Source: Duganella sp. OV510
GTDB lineage: Bacteria > Pseudomonadota > Gammaproteobacteria > Burkholderiales > Burkholderiaceae_D
Assembly (NCBI RefSeq): GCF_900100205.1
Contig: NZ_FNEQ01000015.1
Span: forward strand, 52,879 to 116,878
Direction: 5' to 3'
DNA: 64,000 nt
Shown here piece by piece: positions 41,096 to 49,722 of the stretch. Position numbers and translations under genes: made by a program. Numbering within the stretch: position 1 is the first letter of the stretch; every line of letters starts with the position of its first letter. Under the pieces are notes generated by a model. That model was not told where the DNA came from and did not search any database. It saw nothing but the letters and a program-made list of their open reading frames with translations.

Positions 41096-42537
41096 ACGCC
41101 TAACAGCGATACCGACTTGGTGTTCAGGTAGGCTTCCAGCGCTTCAGGGCCACCTTCCGAGCCGTAGCCCGAATCCTTGACGCCACCAAACGGCATCTCG
41201 GCGCTTGGCGTTGCCGGCTGGTTCAGCCACAGCATGCCGACTTCGACATTGTGCATCAGCTGATGTGCATTCTTGATCGAACGCGTGAACGCATAACCAG
41301 CCAGGCCAAACGGCAAACGATTCGACTCGGCAATCGCCTCGTCCAGCGTATCAAAACCGCGTATCGCCGCCAGCGGACCAAACGGCTCATCGTTGAACAC
41401 GCTGGCATTTAGCGGCACATCCGCCAGAATGGTCGGCGCGAAGAAGTTGCCTTCCGAACCAACGCGCGTACCGCCAGTCGCCACATTGGCGCCCTTGGCA
41501 CGTGCATCTTCCACAAACTGCGCCATCGCCGCAACACGGCGCGGGTTTGCCAGCGGTCCCAAGGTCGTGCCTTCCACCAGGCCATTGCCCAGTTGCAGAC
41601 GCTCGGCATGTGTCACCATCGCGCGGGTGAACTCGTCCTTGATGCTGTTATGCACCAGGAAGCGGGTAGGGGAGATGCACACCTGGCCGGCATTGCGGAA
41701 CTTGGCGCCGCCAGCGGCTTCGACCGCCAGCGCCACATCGGCGTCTTCCGCCACGATCACCGGCGCATGACCGCCCAGCTCCATGGTCACACGCTTCATG
41801 TGCGCGCCAGCCAGCGCCGCCAGCTGCTTGCCCACCGGCGTCGAGCCGGTGAAGGTCACTTTGCGGATCACCGGATGCGGAATCAGGTAATTCGAAATCT
41901 CGGCCGGATCGCCAAACACCAGGCCCACCGTGCCCGGCGGCACGCCGGCGTCGATAAAGCACTGGAACAGTGCTGCCGGCGATGCCGGCGTCTCTTCCGG
42001 CGCCTTGCACAGGAAGGAGCAGCCGGTGGTCAGCGCCGCCGCCAATTTACGCACGACCTGGTTGATCGGGAAGTTCCACGGCGTGAACGCCGCCACCGGA
42101 CCCACCGGCTCCTTCAGCACCAGTTGCTGCGCAGCCGGATTGCGCGATGGCACGATACGGCCATACACGCGCATGCCTTCGGCGGCGAACCAGTCAATGA
42201 TGTCGGCGCCGGCCAGCGCTTCGGCGCGTGCCTGGGCCAGTGGCTTGCCCTGTTCCTGCGTCAGCAGGCGGGCGATCTCGTCGGCGCGTTCGCGCAGCAG
42301 CGCGGCGGCACGACGCAGCGTCGCGGTGCGCTCGAACGCCGGCACCTTGCGCCAGGCCTCGAAACCCTTCTGCGCCGCAGCCAGCGCGCGGTCCAGGTCG
42401 GCGATGCTGGCGTGCGCCACGGTGCCGATCGACTTGCCGGTGGCCGGATTCAGCACCGGAATCGTCTTGCCGCCAATGGCTTCGGTCCACTCATTGGCGA
42501 TCAGCAGGCGTACATCTGGATAGGTAATGGTCGTCAT
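41092..42537 (-). CDS. gabD: Succinate-semialdehyde dehydrogenase, NAD(P)-dependent
   Basis: 481 residues, full length. Motifs: FTPWNFPINQVVRKLAAALTTGC (catalytic Asn), FTGSTPVGKQLA (cofactor binding), VTMELGGHAPVIV (Glu general base), FRNAGQVCISPTRF (nucleophilic Cys) and EPFGPLAAI. The closing GMLWLNQPATPSAEMPFGGVKDSGYGSEGG is typical of the GabD group. It oxidises succinate semialdehyde or a similar aldehyde. No gabT neighbour is present, so the exact substrate is uncertain. Confidence 0.88.
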   Translation of the reverse strand: MTTITYPDVRLLIANEWTEAIGGKTIPVLNPATGKSIGTVAHASIADLDRALAAAQKGFEAWRKVPAFERTATLRRAAALLRERADEIARLLTQEQGKPLAQARAEALAGADIIDWFAAEGMRVYGRIVPSRNPAAQQLVLKEPVGPVAAFTPWNFPINQVVRKLAAALTTGCSFLCKAPEETPASPAALFQCFIDAGVPPGTVGLVFGDPAEISNYLIPHPVIRKVTFTGSTPVGKQLAALAGAHMKRVTMELGGHAPVIVAEDADVALAVEAAGGAKFRNAGQVCISPTRFLVHNSIKDEFTRAMVTHAERLQLGNGLVEGTTLGPLANPRRVAAMAQFVEDARAKGANVATGGTRVGSEGNFFAPTILADVPLNASVFNDEPFGPLAAIRGFDTLDEAIAESNRLPFGLAGYAFTRSIKNAHQLMHNVEVGMLWLNQPATPSAEMPFGGVKDSGYGSEGGPEALEAYLNTKSVSLLGV

Positions 42538-42662
42538 GGGAAATCTCCATTCATGTCAGGGGGCGCGACTGTCTCAACGCGCGTGCAACCGTTACTTTGC
42601 CAGAAATTCGTCAACTCCGTATTCCACTCCCTGTCGCATTGCAAAAAGGGTAAGATGGAGGG

Positions 42663-43463
42663 ATGCGAAAAATCATCTCCTTCATTCTTCTGCTGGCTGC
42701 GGCCAGCGTCCAGGCAGCGCCGCCAGCCGGGCAGGATGCCTTGGTCGGGGCGCAAATCCGGGTCGACGTCGGCGGCCGCAAGCTGAATATGTTCTGCACC
42801 GGAAAAGGCTCGCCGACCGTGCTGTTCGAGGCCGATGCCGGCCGTGCCGGCTGGGACTGGTCGGCGGTGCTGCCGGACGTGGCCAAGCGCACCCGCGCCT
42901 GTGTCTATGACCGTGGCGGCCTGGGCGCCAGCGATCCCATCATTCGCGCCTCGACCGTGGCGAACGCCAGCAAGGACCTGAGTTTCCTCATCAAGAACGC
43001 GCGCCTGGAAGCGCCGTTCGTACTGGTTGGTGCCGGCTATGGCGCGATGGTGTCGCAGCACTTCGCACTGCGTTCGCGCAACGCAGCCGTTGCCGGCCTG
43101 GTGCTGGTGGAACCGTGGCATGAAGATGTGCTGCCGGCCGACCGCAATGCGCGCCTGGACGCCGTGCTGGTTTGTCTGAAGGCAGCCGAGCAAGGCAGGC
43201 ACGAAGCCGCGTGCGCCTATCCATCCACCACCATCAACGGTGAAATCGGCCCGGCGCTGGCCGCCGCGCAGGCGGCGCAGTCGCTCAAGCCGACCTACTG
43301 GCGTGCCCGTGCGTCGGAACTCGACAGCCTGGAAACCAGCGCCAACCAGCTGCGCAGCGCACGCAAGCCGTTTGGCGAGCTGCCGGTGATCGAAGTTCAG
43401 CAAGGCGAGCCAGCTGCCATCACTGCCGCCGTCTTCCAATTGCTTGACAAGCTGAAACCGTAA
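42663..43463 (+). CDS. Alpha/beta hydrolase-like protein without the nucleophile serine
   Basis: 266 residues. A signal peptide (MRKIISFILLLAAASVQA) sends it to the envelope. The fold is visible in PTVLFEADAGRAGWDWSAVLPDVAKRTRACVYDRGGLGASDP and VLVGAGYGAMVSQHFALRS. The nucleophile elbow should read GxSxG but here is GAGYG, so the Ser is replaced by Gly. The later acid and His segments are also indistinct. It is therefore likely a non-catalytic protein using the hydrolase fold, or a very unusual enzyme. The next gene starts immediately after its stop codon, suggesting a joint function. Confidence 0.75.
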   Translation: MRKIISFILLLAAASVQAAPPAGQDALVGAQIRVDVGGRKLNMFCTGKGSPTVLFEADAGRAGWDWSAVLPDVAKRTRACVYDRGGLGASDPIIRASTVANASKDLSFLIKNARLEAPFVLVGAGYGAMVSQHFALRSRNAAVAGLVLVEPWHEDVLPADRNARLDAVLVCLKAAEQGRHEAACAYPSTTINGEIGPALAAAQAAQSLKPTYWRARASELDSLETSANQLRSARKPFGELPVIEVQQGEPAAITAAVFQLLDKLKP

Positions 43464-44195
43464 ATGCGGAGAAGGCCGGCTGTGCCAGGCTTGGCAATCG
43501 TGGTGCTGCTGCACCTGGCCTTGCTATGGCTGGCGTTGCGGCCGGTGCATCAGCCGGTGGTGCGCGATAACCGGATCTGGCTGCAACTCTGGCAGCCACC
43601 CGCAAAGTTGACGCCAGCGCCCCCGGCCGTGGCGCTTCCGGGGAGCATTCCCGTGTCCGCGATCGTGTTATCACCGATTGCCCGCGCCGTAGTCTCCTCA
43701 GGTGCTGCCGCTCCGCCCGCAGCGGTGCTGGCCCCGGCTGCGCCCGCACCAGCCACGGCTTCGGCTGCCCCCGCACCGGCCTCGCTCGCCGATACGCCGG
43801 AAGTCCAGGCATTGCTGGCCGCGCCGGCGCCAGAGAAATCGCTACCGCCCGACGTGGTGCGCCAGGCCTTGAAAGATGTTGCTGCGATCGACCGTCAACT
43901 GCGCGCCGAGCATCCTCAAGCGTTGACGCCGCCGCCCGGCTCGCCGAACGCGCGTCTTGCACGCGGCATCGCGGCCGCCGGCGCCGCAGTCAAGCCGAAG
44001 TGGTTCGAGCAGGCGAGGATCGAGCTGTTCAGCGCGCCCAATGATCCGAAGCGCATCTACCGCGTCATCACGGCGATGGGCGAATACTGCCTGTTCTATC
44101 CGGACACCGGCAGCATCTCATTCAACAGCGCGCCGAAATCCGGTTGGGCCGGCTCCGGGCAGCCGACCATGTCGGACTGCCCGACGCGGTTCTAG
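43464..44195 (+). CDS. Single-pass membrane protein with Pro/Ala-rich linker
   Basis: 243 residues, ATG directly after the TAA of the previous gene. The N-terminus has one hydrophobic anchor (GLAIVVLLHLALLWLAL) behind basic residues. A Pro/Ala-rich linker follows (about 45-110, TonB-like), then a more conserved-looking C-terminal domain (about 170-243) with WFEQARIELFSAPNDPKRIYRVITAMGEYCLFYPDTGSI and two Cys. Likely periplasmic, anchored in the inner membrane. I do not recognise a family. Forms an apparent two-gene unit with the serine-less hydrolase. Confidence 0.62.
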   Translation: MRRRPAVPGLAIVVLLHLALLWLALRPVHQPVVRDNRIWLQLWQPPAKLTPAPPAVALPGSIPVSAIVLSPIARAVVSSGAAAPPAAVLAPAAPAPATASAAPAPASLADTPEVQALLAAPAPEKSLPPDVVRQALKDVAAIDRQLRAEHPQALTPPPGSPNARLARGIAAAGAAVKPKWFEQARIELFSAPNDPKRIYRVITAMGEYCLFYPDTGSISFNSAPKSGWAGSGQPTMSDCPTRF

Positions 44196-44196
44196 C

Positions 44197-44967
44197 TTAC
44201 ATCGGCGCGCTGCCCATGCGCTTGATGGTGCCGGAGCCCATGATGCTCTTGCTGATCTGCGGATCGCCGTAGTAGTTGATGTCGCCGGAGCCGGCCACAC
44301 TGACGTTCAGCGTCTTCCTGGCCCAGACGGTGGCCTGGCCCGAGCCGCCGATGCTGACCACGGCGTCGCGGCTTTGCAGCTGGCCGGCCTGCACGCGGCC
44401 CGAGCCGCCGATCGACACTTGCAGGCGCTCGGTGTTGCCGGCTGCCTTGAAGCTGCCGCTGCCGCCCAGCGCCACGGCCAGCGATTCGCTCTCCACCTGG
44501 TCGACATTGAAGGACCCGGAACCGCCGATATCGATGGTCAGGCTTTCGCCGCGCAGCTTGTCGGCGGTGACATTGCCCGAGCCGCCGATCGACAGCTTGT
44601 CCAGCGTGCGCGCCTGCACGATCACTTTCAGGTGGCGCGTATCCAGCCGCACATTTTTGGCCGTACGGACGCGCAGCACACCGTTTTCCACCACCGTTTC
44701 AATCAGCGCCTGAACGTTGTCGTCGGTTTCCACGGTCACGCCCTCGGTATTGCCGGAGCGGATTTCCACATCGCCGCCGATGCCCACCGACAGCGCGCGG
44801 AAATGACCGACGTCGCGGTTCTGCTTGACGACTTTGCCGCTGCCCTGCACGCGCTCGCCGCCGCCGATCCAGCTCAGCGGGCCGGCTTGCGCGGGTAGCA
44901 GCGGCGCACTGGCGGCCAGCAGGCCGGCGGACAACAGCAGGGTAGGCAGGATGCGCTTGACGGTCAT
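44197..44967 (-). CDS. GIN-domain (DUF2807) envelope protein
   Basis: 256 residues from the ATG at 44967 with GGAG upstream. A signal peptide (RILPTLLLSAGLLAASAPLLPAQA) precedes a right-handed beta-type body with repeated IGGSGN, IGGSGS, LGGSGS, IGGSGR, IGGSGQ and VAGSGD turns spaced about 20-30 residues apart. This GGSG repeat is the signature of the head GIN domain (DUF2807), which forms a beta-helix-like auto-transporter adhesin or envelope protein. Role unknown; probably periplasmic or surface exposed. Confidence 0.85.
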   Translation of the reverse strand: MTVKRILPTLLLSAGLLAASAPLLPAQAGPLSWIGGGERVQGSGKVVKQNRDVGHFRALSVGIGGDVEIRSGNTEGVTVETDDNVQALIETVVENGVLRVRTAKNVRLDTRHLKVIVQARTLDKLSIGGSGNVTADKLRGESLTIDIGGSGSFNVDQVESESLAVALGGSGSFKAAGNTERLQVSIGGSGRVQAGQLQSRDAVVSIGGSGQATVWARKTLNVSVAGSGDINYYGDPQISKSIMGSGTIKRMGSAPM

Positions 44968-45113
44968 GGTGATCTCCTCGAATTCGTTTGTCTTGAGTCT
45001 GCATCCTACGGGGCTGCGGGCGCCGGCGACACCGTGCTGCGACGAACTGCAGCCGGCGCGGCGCAGAATGCCGCCAGCCGGGGATAGGCTGCGCATGAGG
45101 TATGATTCGGGTT

Positions 45114-45758
45114 ATGCTGACTATAACCATCAAACAGGGCAAGGAAAAACGCCTGCTGGCAGGCGACATCCTGATCTATGCCACCGCCATCGAGCGCGTC
45201 GACGGACGCCCGCAAGAAAAGAACAAGCCTGGCACCACCGCCATTGTGCAAACTTCGTCACGCCAGTTCCTGGCGCGCGCCGCCTACAACCCGAAATCCG
45301 AGATCGTCGCTCGCGTCTGGAGCTACAAGGAAGATGAGCCGGTCGATCATGCGATGATGAAGCGCCGGGTGCGCGCCGCCATTGCCAAACGCGCCGCAGC
45401 CGTGCGCGCCGCCGCGCCGACCGACATCGTGCCGGTCATCCGTGGCGATGCCGACGGCTTGCCGGGCCTGCTGGTCGACAGCTGGGGCGGCACCGCCGGC
45501 TTCCTGATCTGCCAGTTCCAGTCGGCTGGCGTCGATGCCTGGAAAGTGCCGATCGTGCAGGCGCTGCTTGCCGATACCGGTTGCCCGAATGTCTATGAAC
45601 GCTGCGATGAGCTGCTGCGCAAGTCGGAAGGCTTGCCGGTGTTTTACCGTCCGCTGGCCGGCGAGGAGCCGCCCGAGCATGTGCTGGTGACGGAAAAGGG
45701 GCAACGCTTCAGCATGGATTTGCGTACCGGCTTCAAATATCCCCGGTTGCGCGATTAA
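45114..45758 (+). pseudogene. rlmI: rlmI (23S rRNA m5C1962 methyltransferase), C-terminal half missing
   Basis: 214 residues against about 396 in E. coli RlmI. The N-terminal PUA domain (MLTITIKQGKEKRLLAGDILIYATAIERVDG, then LARAAYNPKSEIVARVWSY) and the linker domain (GDADGLPGLLVDSWGG..., VYERCDELLRKSEGL) align well. The sequence then reads FSMDLRTGFKYPRLRD and stops, just where RlmI has its DIQHGHKTGYYLDQ segment before the S-adenosylmethionine domain. The whole methyltransferase domain is absent downstream; the next gene begins 66 bases later. It looks like a truncation by deletion. The start at 45102 is the alternative. Confidence 0.78.
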
Positions 45759-45824
45759 ATAGTTTCGGTAATGCAAGATTTTCTCTTATAATCATCCGGG
45801 CATCCCACGGAGGTTTGAGCAGAG

Positions 45825-46940
45825 ATGGAACATTATCAATCGTCGCAAATTCGCACCCTCAGCTACATCGAGAACGAAGACCATCCGGTCTTCGGCACGC
45901 TCGTCGAGCAGATCCTTCACCTGCTGAACTCCAAGCTGATTTTCAGCGACATCCTGATCCACCAGAACAGCCCGTTGATGTTGCGCCAGCCGAAAGGGCT
46001 GGTCGCCGTCACCGATTCGCCGATCACGCGCGAGGAGCTGCAGGAATTCTTTGAGGTGGTGGAGCCGAATTGGGCCGAGCGCATCCAGGAGCGCGCCTTC
46101 GACCGCGCGGTGGACTTGCATACCGCCCGCATCCGCGCCAACTGCTTCAGCTTTCAGGGCCGCAAGCGCCTGGGCTGCGTGATCCGCCGTTTCCCGAAAG
46201 AGCCGATGCCGCTGGCCAAGTTGGGCCTGGGCAAGCACGAACAGAACTTCGCCAGGCTCACTAGCGGCCTGGTGCTGATTATCGGCGATACCTGCCAAGG
46301 CAAGTCGACCACCATCGCCTCGATGCTGGACGAGATCAACAAGAACCGCTCCGGCCACATCATCACGATTGAAGATCCGGTCGAGACGCTGATACCACAG
46401 CGCCAGTGCGTGATTACCCAGCGCGAAGTCGGCTCGGACGGCGACGTCGAAAGCTTCTACCTGGGCGCGCTGGATGCGCTGCGCGAACGTCCGGACGTGA
46501 TCGTCATCGGCGAGATCCGCGACGCCCAGACGGCGCAGGAAGCGCTGGCGCTGGCGGAAGCCGGTCCGCTGGTGCTGGCCTCGCTGCACGCGCGTTCCAC
46601 CGAGCTGGGGCTGCAAAAGATGCTGCGCCTGCTGGGCAACACCGAAGCGCAGGCGCAGGCGCTGGCGCACGCCTTGCGCGGCGTGCTGTGCCAGGCACTG
46701 CTGCCGGCAGTCAAGGGCGAGCGCTATTACCTGGCCACCGAGTGCCTGACCAATAATCCGGAAGTGACCGAGATGATCGCCAACGGCCAGATCTCCAACC
46801 TGCGCATCTGGATGGAAGACAAGCCGGGCGAAGGCTGCCACACGATGAACACCTCGCTGCACGCGCTGCTCGACGAGGGCCGGATTGCGGTCGATGATGC
46901 GCGCAACGCCACCACCGACCGCATCGGCTTCGTCGCCTAA
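45825..46940 (+). CDS. PilT/PilU-like ATPase, orphan
   Basis: 371 residues. The ATPase core shows LIIGDTCQGKSTTIASMLDEIN (Walker A variant; PilT/PilU has GPTGSGKSTT), IIIEDPVE-type Asp box, QREVGSDGDVESFYLGALDALRERPDVIVIGEIRDAQTAQEALALAEAGPLVLASLHA (Walker B, arginine and His box), and a C-terminal helical part. Length and order match PilT/PilU retraction ATPases of type IV pili. The N-terminal half lacks close PilT similarity in the first 60 residues. No pilus genes lie nearby. Probably a twitching-motility accessory ATPase; the changed Walker A (D, C, Q) is odd. Confidence 0.8.
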   Translation: MEHYQSSQIRTLSYIENEDHPVFGTLVEQILHLLNSKLIFSDILIHQNSPLMLRQPKGLVAVTDSPITREELQEFFEVVEPNWAERIQERAFDRAVDLHTARIRANCFSFQGRKRLGCVIRRFPKEPMPLAKLGLGKHEQNFARLTSGLVLIIGDTCQGKSTTIASMLDEINKNRSGHIITIEDPVETLIPQRQCVITQREVGSDGDVESFYLGALDALRERPDVIVIGEIRDAQTAQEALALAEAGPLVLASLHARSTELGLQKMLRLLGNTEAQAQALAHALRGVLCQALLPAVKGERYYLATECLTNNPEVTEMIANGQISNLRIWMEDKPGEGCHTMNTSLHALLDEGRIAVDDARNATTDRIGFVA

Positions 46941-46948
46941 GCCTAATC

Positions 46949-48217
46949 CTAATCCAGCGGCACCGCGCGGTAGCGGTTGACTTCGGTGCCGGTGACCGGC
47001 GGCGCGTTGTTGCCCCAGGCGCTGCGCAGGTAGGACACCACCTGCGCCACTTCCGTGTCGTTCAGCGCGTGGCTGAATGGCGGCATGCTGTACGGCCGTG
47101 GATTGCCTGCCGTGCCGGGCGCGAAACCGCCATTCAGCACGATGCGGATCGGGTTGACCGCACTGTCCATCGCCAATGCCTGATTGCCCGCCAGCGGCGG
47201 GTAGGCCGACGGCTGGCCGGCACCATTGGCGCCGTGGCAATCCACGCAGTGTTTCTCGTAGAGCTTGCCGCCCGCCGCCAGGAAGGCGACCGCTTCCTGA
47301 CTATTGTCGCGCTCAAATGGCGCTGGCTTGGGGCCAGGCGGCAGCGCTTGCAGGTAGACCGCCATGGCGTTGATGTCGCTGTCGCTCAGGTGTTGCAGGC
47401 TTTGCTGCACGACTTCCGCCATCGGGCCGAATACGGTGGCACGTGGCGAGACGCCGGTCTTCAGCAATGCCGTCAAATGTGCCTGTTGCCAGTCGCCGCG
47501 TGCGTTGAGCGCCGGTGCATACCAGCCCTGTGCTGGAATCATGCCGCCGGACAGGCTCTCGCCCTCCGATGCGCCCAGCGGGTTGCGTGCGCTGTGGCAG
47601 GCGCTGCAATGGCCGAGGCCTTGCACCAGGTAGGCGCCACGGTTCCACTCCAGCGATTGCCCGGTTTCCGGGCGGAAGACGGCGGGTTTGAAGTACAGGC
47701 CGCGCCAGATTGCCAGCGAGATTTGCAGCTTGTATGGAAAGCGCAGCTGGTGCGGCTGATTGGCCTGGCTCACCGCTGGCACGGTCTGGAAGTAGGCGTA
47801 CAGCGCATCGGCGTCGTCGCGCGTGATGCGCGTGTAGTTGGTATAGGGGAAGGCCGGGTAGAGCAGTCGGCCGTCGCGGGATTTGCCGTTGTGCAGGGCG
47901 CGCCAGAAGTCGTCGGCGCTCCACATGCCGATGCCGGTGGCGCGGTCGGCGGTGATGTTGGGCGAGATGACGGCGCCAAATGGCGTTTGCAGCGCGCGGC
48001 CGCCTGCATAGGCCTGGCCGCCGCGCGTGGTGTGGCAGGCCAGGCAGTCGCCCGCTTGGGCGAGGTAGGCACCACGGGCGATGCGCTCCGCTGGCGTCAG
48101 TTTTGCGGTGTGCGTTGCTGGCGGGCCGACGTCGTCGGTCTGCCAAAATAGCCAGGTTGTCGCAGCAATGGCGGTGAGCAGCACGGCGGCGATCAGCGTA
48201 TAGACGGTTTTCCTCAT
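46949..48217 (-). CDS. Triheme c-type cytochrome
   Basis: 422 residues. An N-terminal hydrophobic signal-anchor (YTLIAAVLLTAIAATTWLFW) directs it across the membrane. Three heme-binding sites are present: CLACH, CSACH and CVDCH. PYTNYTRITRDDADALYAYFQ and QISLAIWRGLYFKP-type segments are like the cytochrome subunit of membrane-bound alcohol or gluconate 2-dehydrogenases. It would pass electrons from a flavoprotein to quinone or a terminal oxidase. It overlaps the upstream diheme cytochrome by 4 bases. A possible partner is the Tat/GMC pair at 9.0-11.1 kb. Confidence 0.88.
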   Translation of the reverse strand: MRKTVYTLIAAVLLTAIAATTWLFWQTDDVGPPATHTAKLTPAERIARGAYLAQAGDCLACHTTRGGQAYAGGRALQTPFGAVISPNITADRATGIGMWSADDFWRALHNGKSRDGRLLYPAFPYTNYTRITRDDADALYAYFQTVPAVSQANQPHQLRFPYKLQISLAIWRGLYFKPAVFRPETGQSLEWNRGAYLVQGLGHCSACHSARNPLGASEGESLSGGMIPAQGWYAPALNARGDWQQAHLTALLKTGVSPRATVFGPMAEVVQQSLQHLSDSDINAMAVYLQALPPGPKPAPFERDNSQEAVAFLAAGGKLYEKHCVDCHGANGAGQPSAYPPLAGNQALAMDSAVNPIRIVLNGGFAPGTAGNPRPYSMPPFSHALNDTEVAQVVSYLRSAWGNNAPPVTGTEVNRYRAVPLD

Positions 48218-49023
48218 TTTGCGCCTCCGGCGGATGCCGTGCCTGGGCGGAGTGCGGGCGGCTGCTGCGGTGCGCTGCCGGCACCGGGCGCAGCTTGATG
48301 GGCTGCGGTGGCAGCGGGCGCTCGCGTGGCGGACGATGGCACGCTGCCGCAGGCGATGGGCAGCGGCGCGGGCAGGCTGGTGGCCGGGCGGGCGTCGGCG
48401 TCGGGCGGTTGCCGGCTGAGCCAGGCGGAGAGGGCGGCGACGTCTTCCACGCTGAGGCGGGCGGCGATATCGGCCATGCAGTCGGGCGCGGCGGCGCGGC
48501 GCGTCTTGCCTTTCCAGTTGCCGAACTGGGCGTTGATGTAATCGCTTGGCAGGCCCAGCAGGCCGGGAATGGCCGGCTCAACGTCGGTCAGTCCGGCGCC
48601 ATGACAGGCCACGCAGGCAGGGATCTTCTTGCCTGCATCGCCATGCCGCACCAGGGCCTCGCCGCGTGCCAGCTGGACGGCTGAGGCGCTGGCGCCGCTG
48701 CCGGCCGCCGCTGTGGCATAGGGCGGATGCTGCGCGGCGAAGTAATCGGCAATCTCGCGCAGATAAGCGTCCGGCAGGTGCGCCACCATGTAATTCATCA
48801 TCGGATACTGCCGATGGCCATCACGGAAATTGCGCAGCTGGTTGTACAGGTAGCCCGCTGGCTTGCCGGCGATGCGCGGGAAATAGGCGTCGCCACGCTC
48901 CTTGACGCTGTGGCAGGAAAGGCAGGCAGCAATGCGCTGCTCCAACGTGTCCGGCGGCGCCGAAGACGCCATCGGTGTGGCGCTCAGCGCGGCGGCAAGG
49001 CCCAGTGCATGAAAGGTCCGCAT
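48214..49023 (-). CDS. Diheme c-type cytochrome (C4-like)
   Basis: 269 residues. A signal peptide (MRTFHALGLAAALSATPMASSA) precedes two heme sites, CLSCH and CVACH. FPRIAGKPAGYLYNQLRNFRDGHRQYPMMNYM is the usual first-domain pattern of cytochrome c4, and IPGLLGLPSDYINAQFGNWKGKTRR that of the second. The C-terminal 70 residues are Ala/Pro-rich and disordered. It is the first gene of the two-cytochrome operon (overlap of 4 bases). Periplasmic electron carrier. Confidence 0.86.
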   Translation of the reverse strand: MRTFHALGLAAALSATPMASSAPPDTLEQRIAACLSCHSVKERGDAYFPRIAGKPAGYLYNQLRNFRDGHRQYPMMNYMVAHLPDAYLREIADYFAAQHPPYATAAAGSGASASAVQLARGEALVRHGDAGKKIPACVACHGAGLTDVEPAIPGLLGLPSDYINAQFGNWKGKTRRAAAPDCMADIAARLSVEDVAALSAWLSRQPPDADARPATSLPAPLPIACGSVPSSATRAPAATAAHQAAPGAGSAPQQPPALRPGTASAGGAK

Positions 49024-49061
49024 ACTCCTCCTGGTGCAGGCGGCGCATGGCGGCCGCGAGC

Positions 49062-49721
49062 CTAGGATATACCGGTTTTTGGCGGTTTTGGCAACTTCAC
49101 CGGTTTCAGCGGTGGCAGCTGGTTGCCCAGGCCGAGCCAGTGGCGGTAGACGCGCAAGGCCACCTGGGCGTCGTCCGCCGCATACAGGATCTGCTTTTCG
49201 TTCAGGCGCGGCAGGGCCCAGTTGGTGGTGGAAATCTTCTTCGACTTCTGCAGCTTCAGCCCAAAGAACTTGGCCACGGCGGTCTTGGCGCCGAGGTCGT
49301 TGCGCTGGCCGGGCGTGCGTAGCACCACCGACATGTCGACGATGCCGGCGGCGCGGATATCCAGCTTGGCGTGCAGGCGCTTGACGTCGTCCGCCAGGCC
49401 AAAGCCTATCTTCAGCGGCAAGGGGCGCTCCAGCACCGCCAGCAGCATGGCGCGGATGTGGGGTTCGGTGCTGTGGCCGATCTGGAACAGCCAGGCTTTC
49501 TTGTCGGTAGCGAACTGGATCAGGTGCGGCCCGGTCGAGGTCTCGCCACGGGTGAAGGTCGGCTTGGACTCGGTATCGAAGCCGATGGCGTCACACACCA
49601 GCAGGGCGTCGCGCGCGGCGACGGCCTGTTCCGGCGTGACCACCAGCTGCACATCAGCGATAGCGATGCCGTTGTAGGGCGGCAGTTCGTCTTCCGCCGC
49701 CGGCACAGGCAGGTCGTCCAA
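49062..49721 (-). CDS. 3'-5' exonuclease of the RNase D type (DEDDy)
   Basis: 219 residues. Exo I: AIGFDTESKPTF (D, E). Exo II: KIGFGLADDVKRL (D). Exo III: YAADDAQVALRVYRHW (Y and D). The order is right for DEDDy exonucleases such as WRN-exo and RNase D. Without an HRDC domain it is a short RNase D-like protein that probably trims RNA or small DNA. It lies 1 base from the stop side of the next upstream gene (ProQ-like), so the two are co-transcribed. Confidence 0.87.
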   Translation of the reverse strand: MDDLPVPAAEDELPPYNGIAIADVQLVVTPEQAVAARDALLVCDAIGFDTESKPTFTRGETSTGPHLIQFATDKKAWLFQIGHSTEPHIRAMLLAVLERPLPLKIGFGLADDVKRLHAKLDIRAAGIVDMSVVLRTPGQRNDLGAKTAVAKFFGLKLQKSKKISTTNWALPRLNEKQILYAADDAQVALRVYRHWLGLGNQLPPLKPVKLPKPPKTGIS

Positions 49722-49722
49722 C

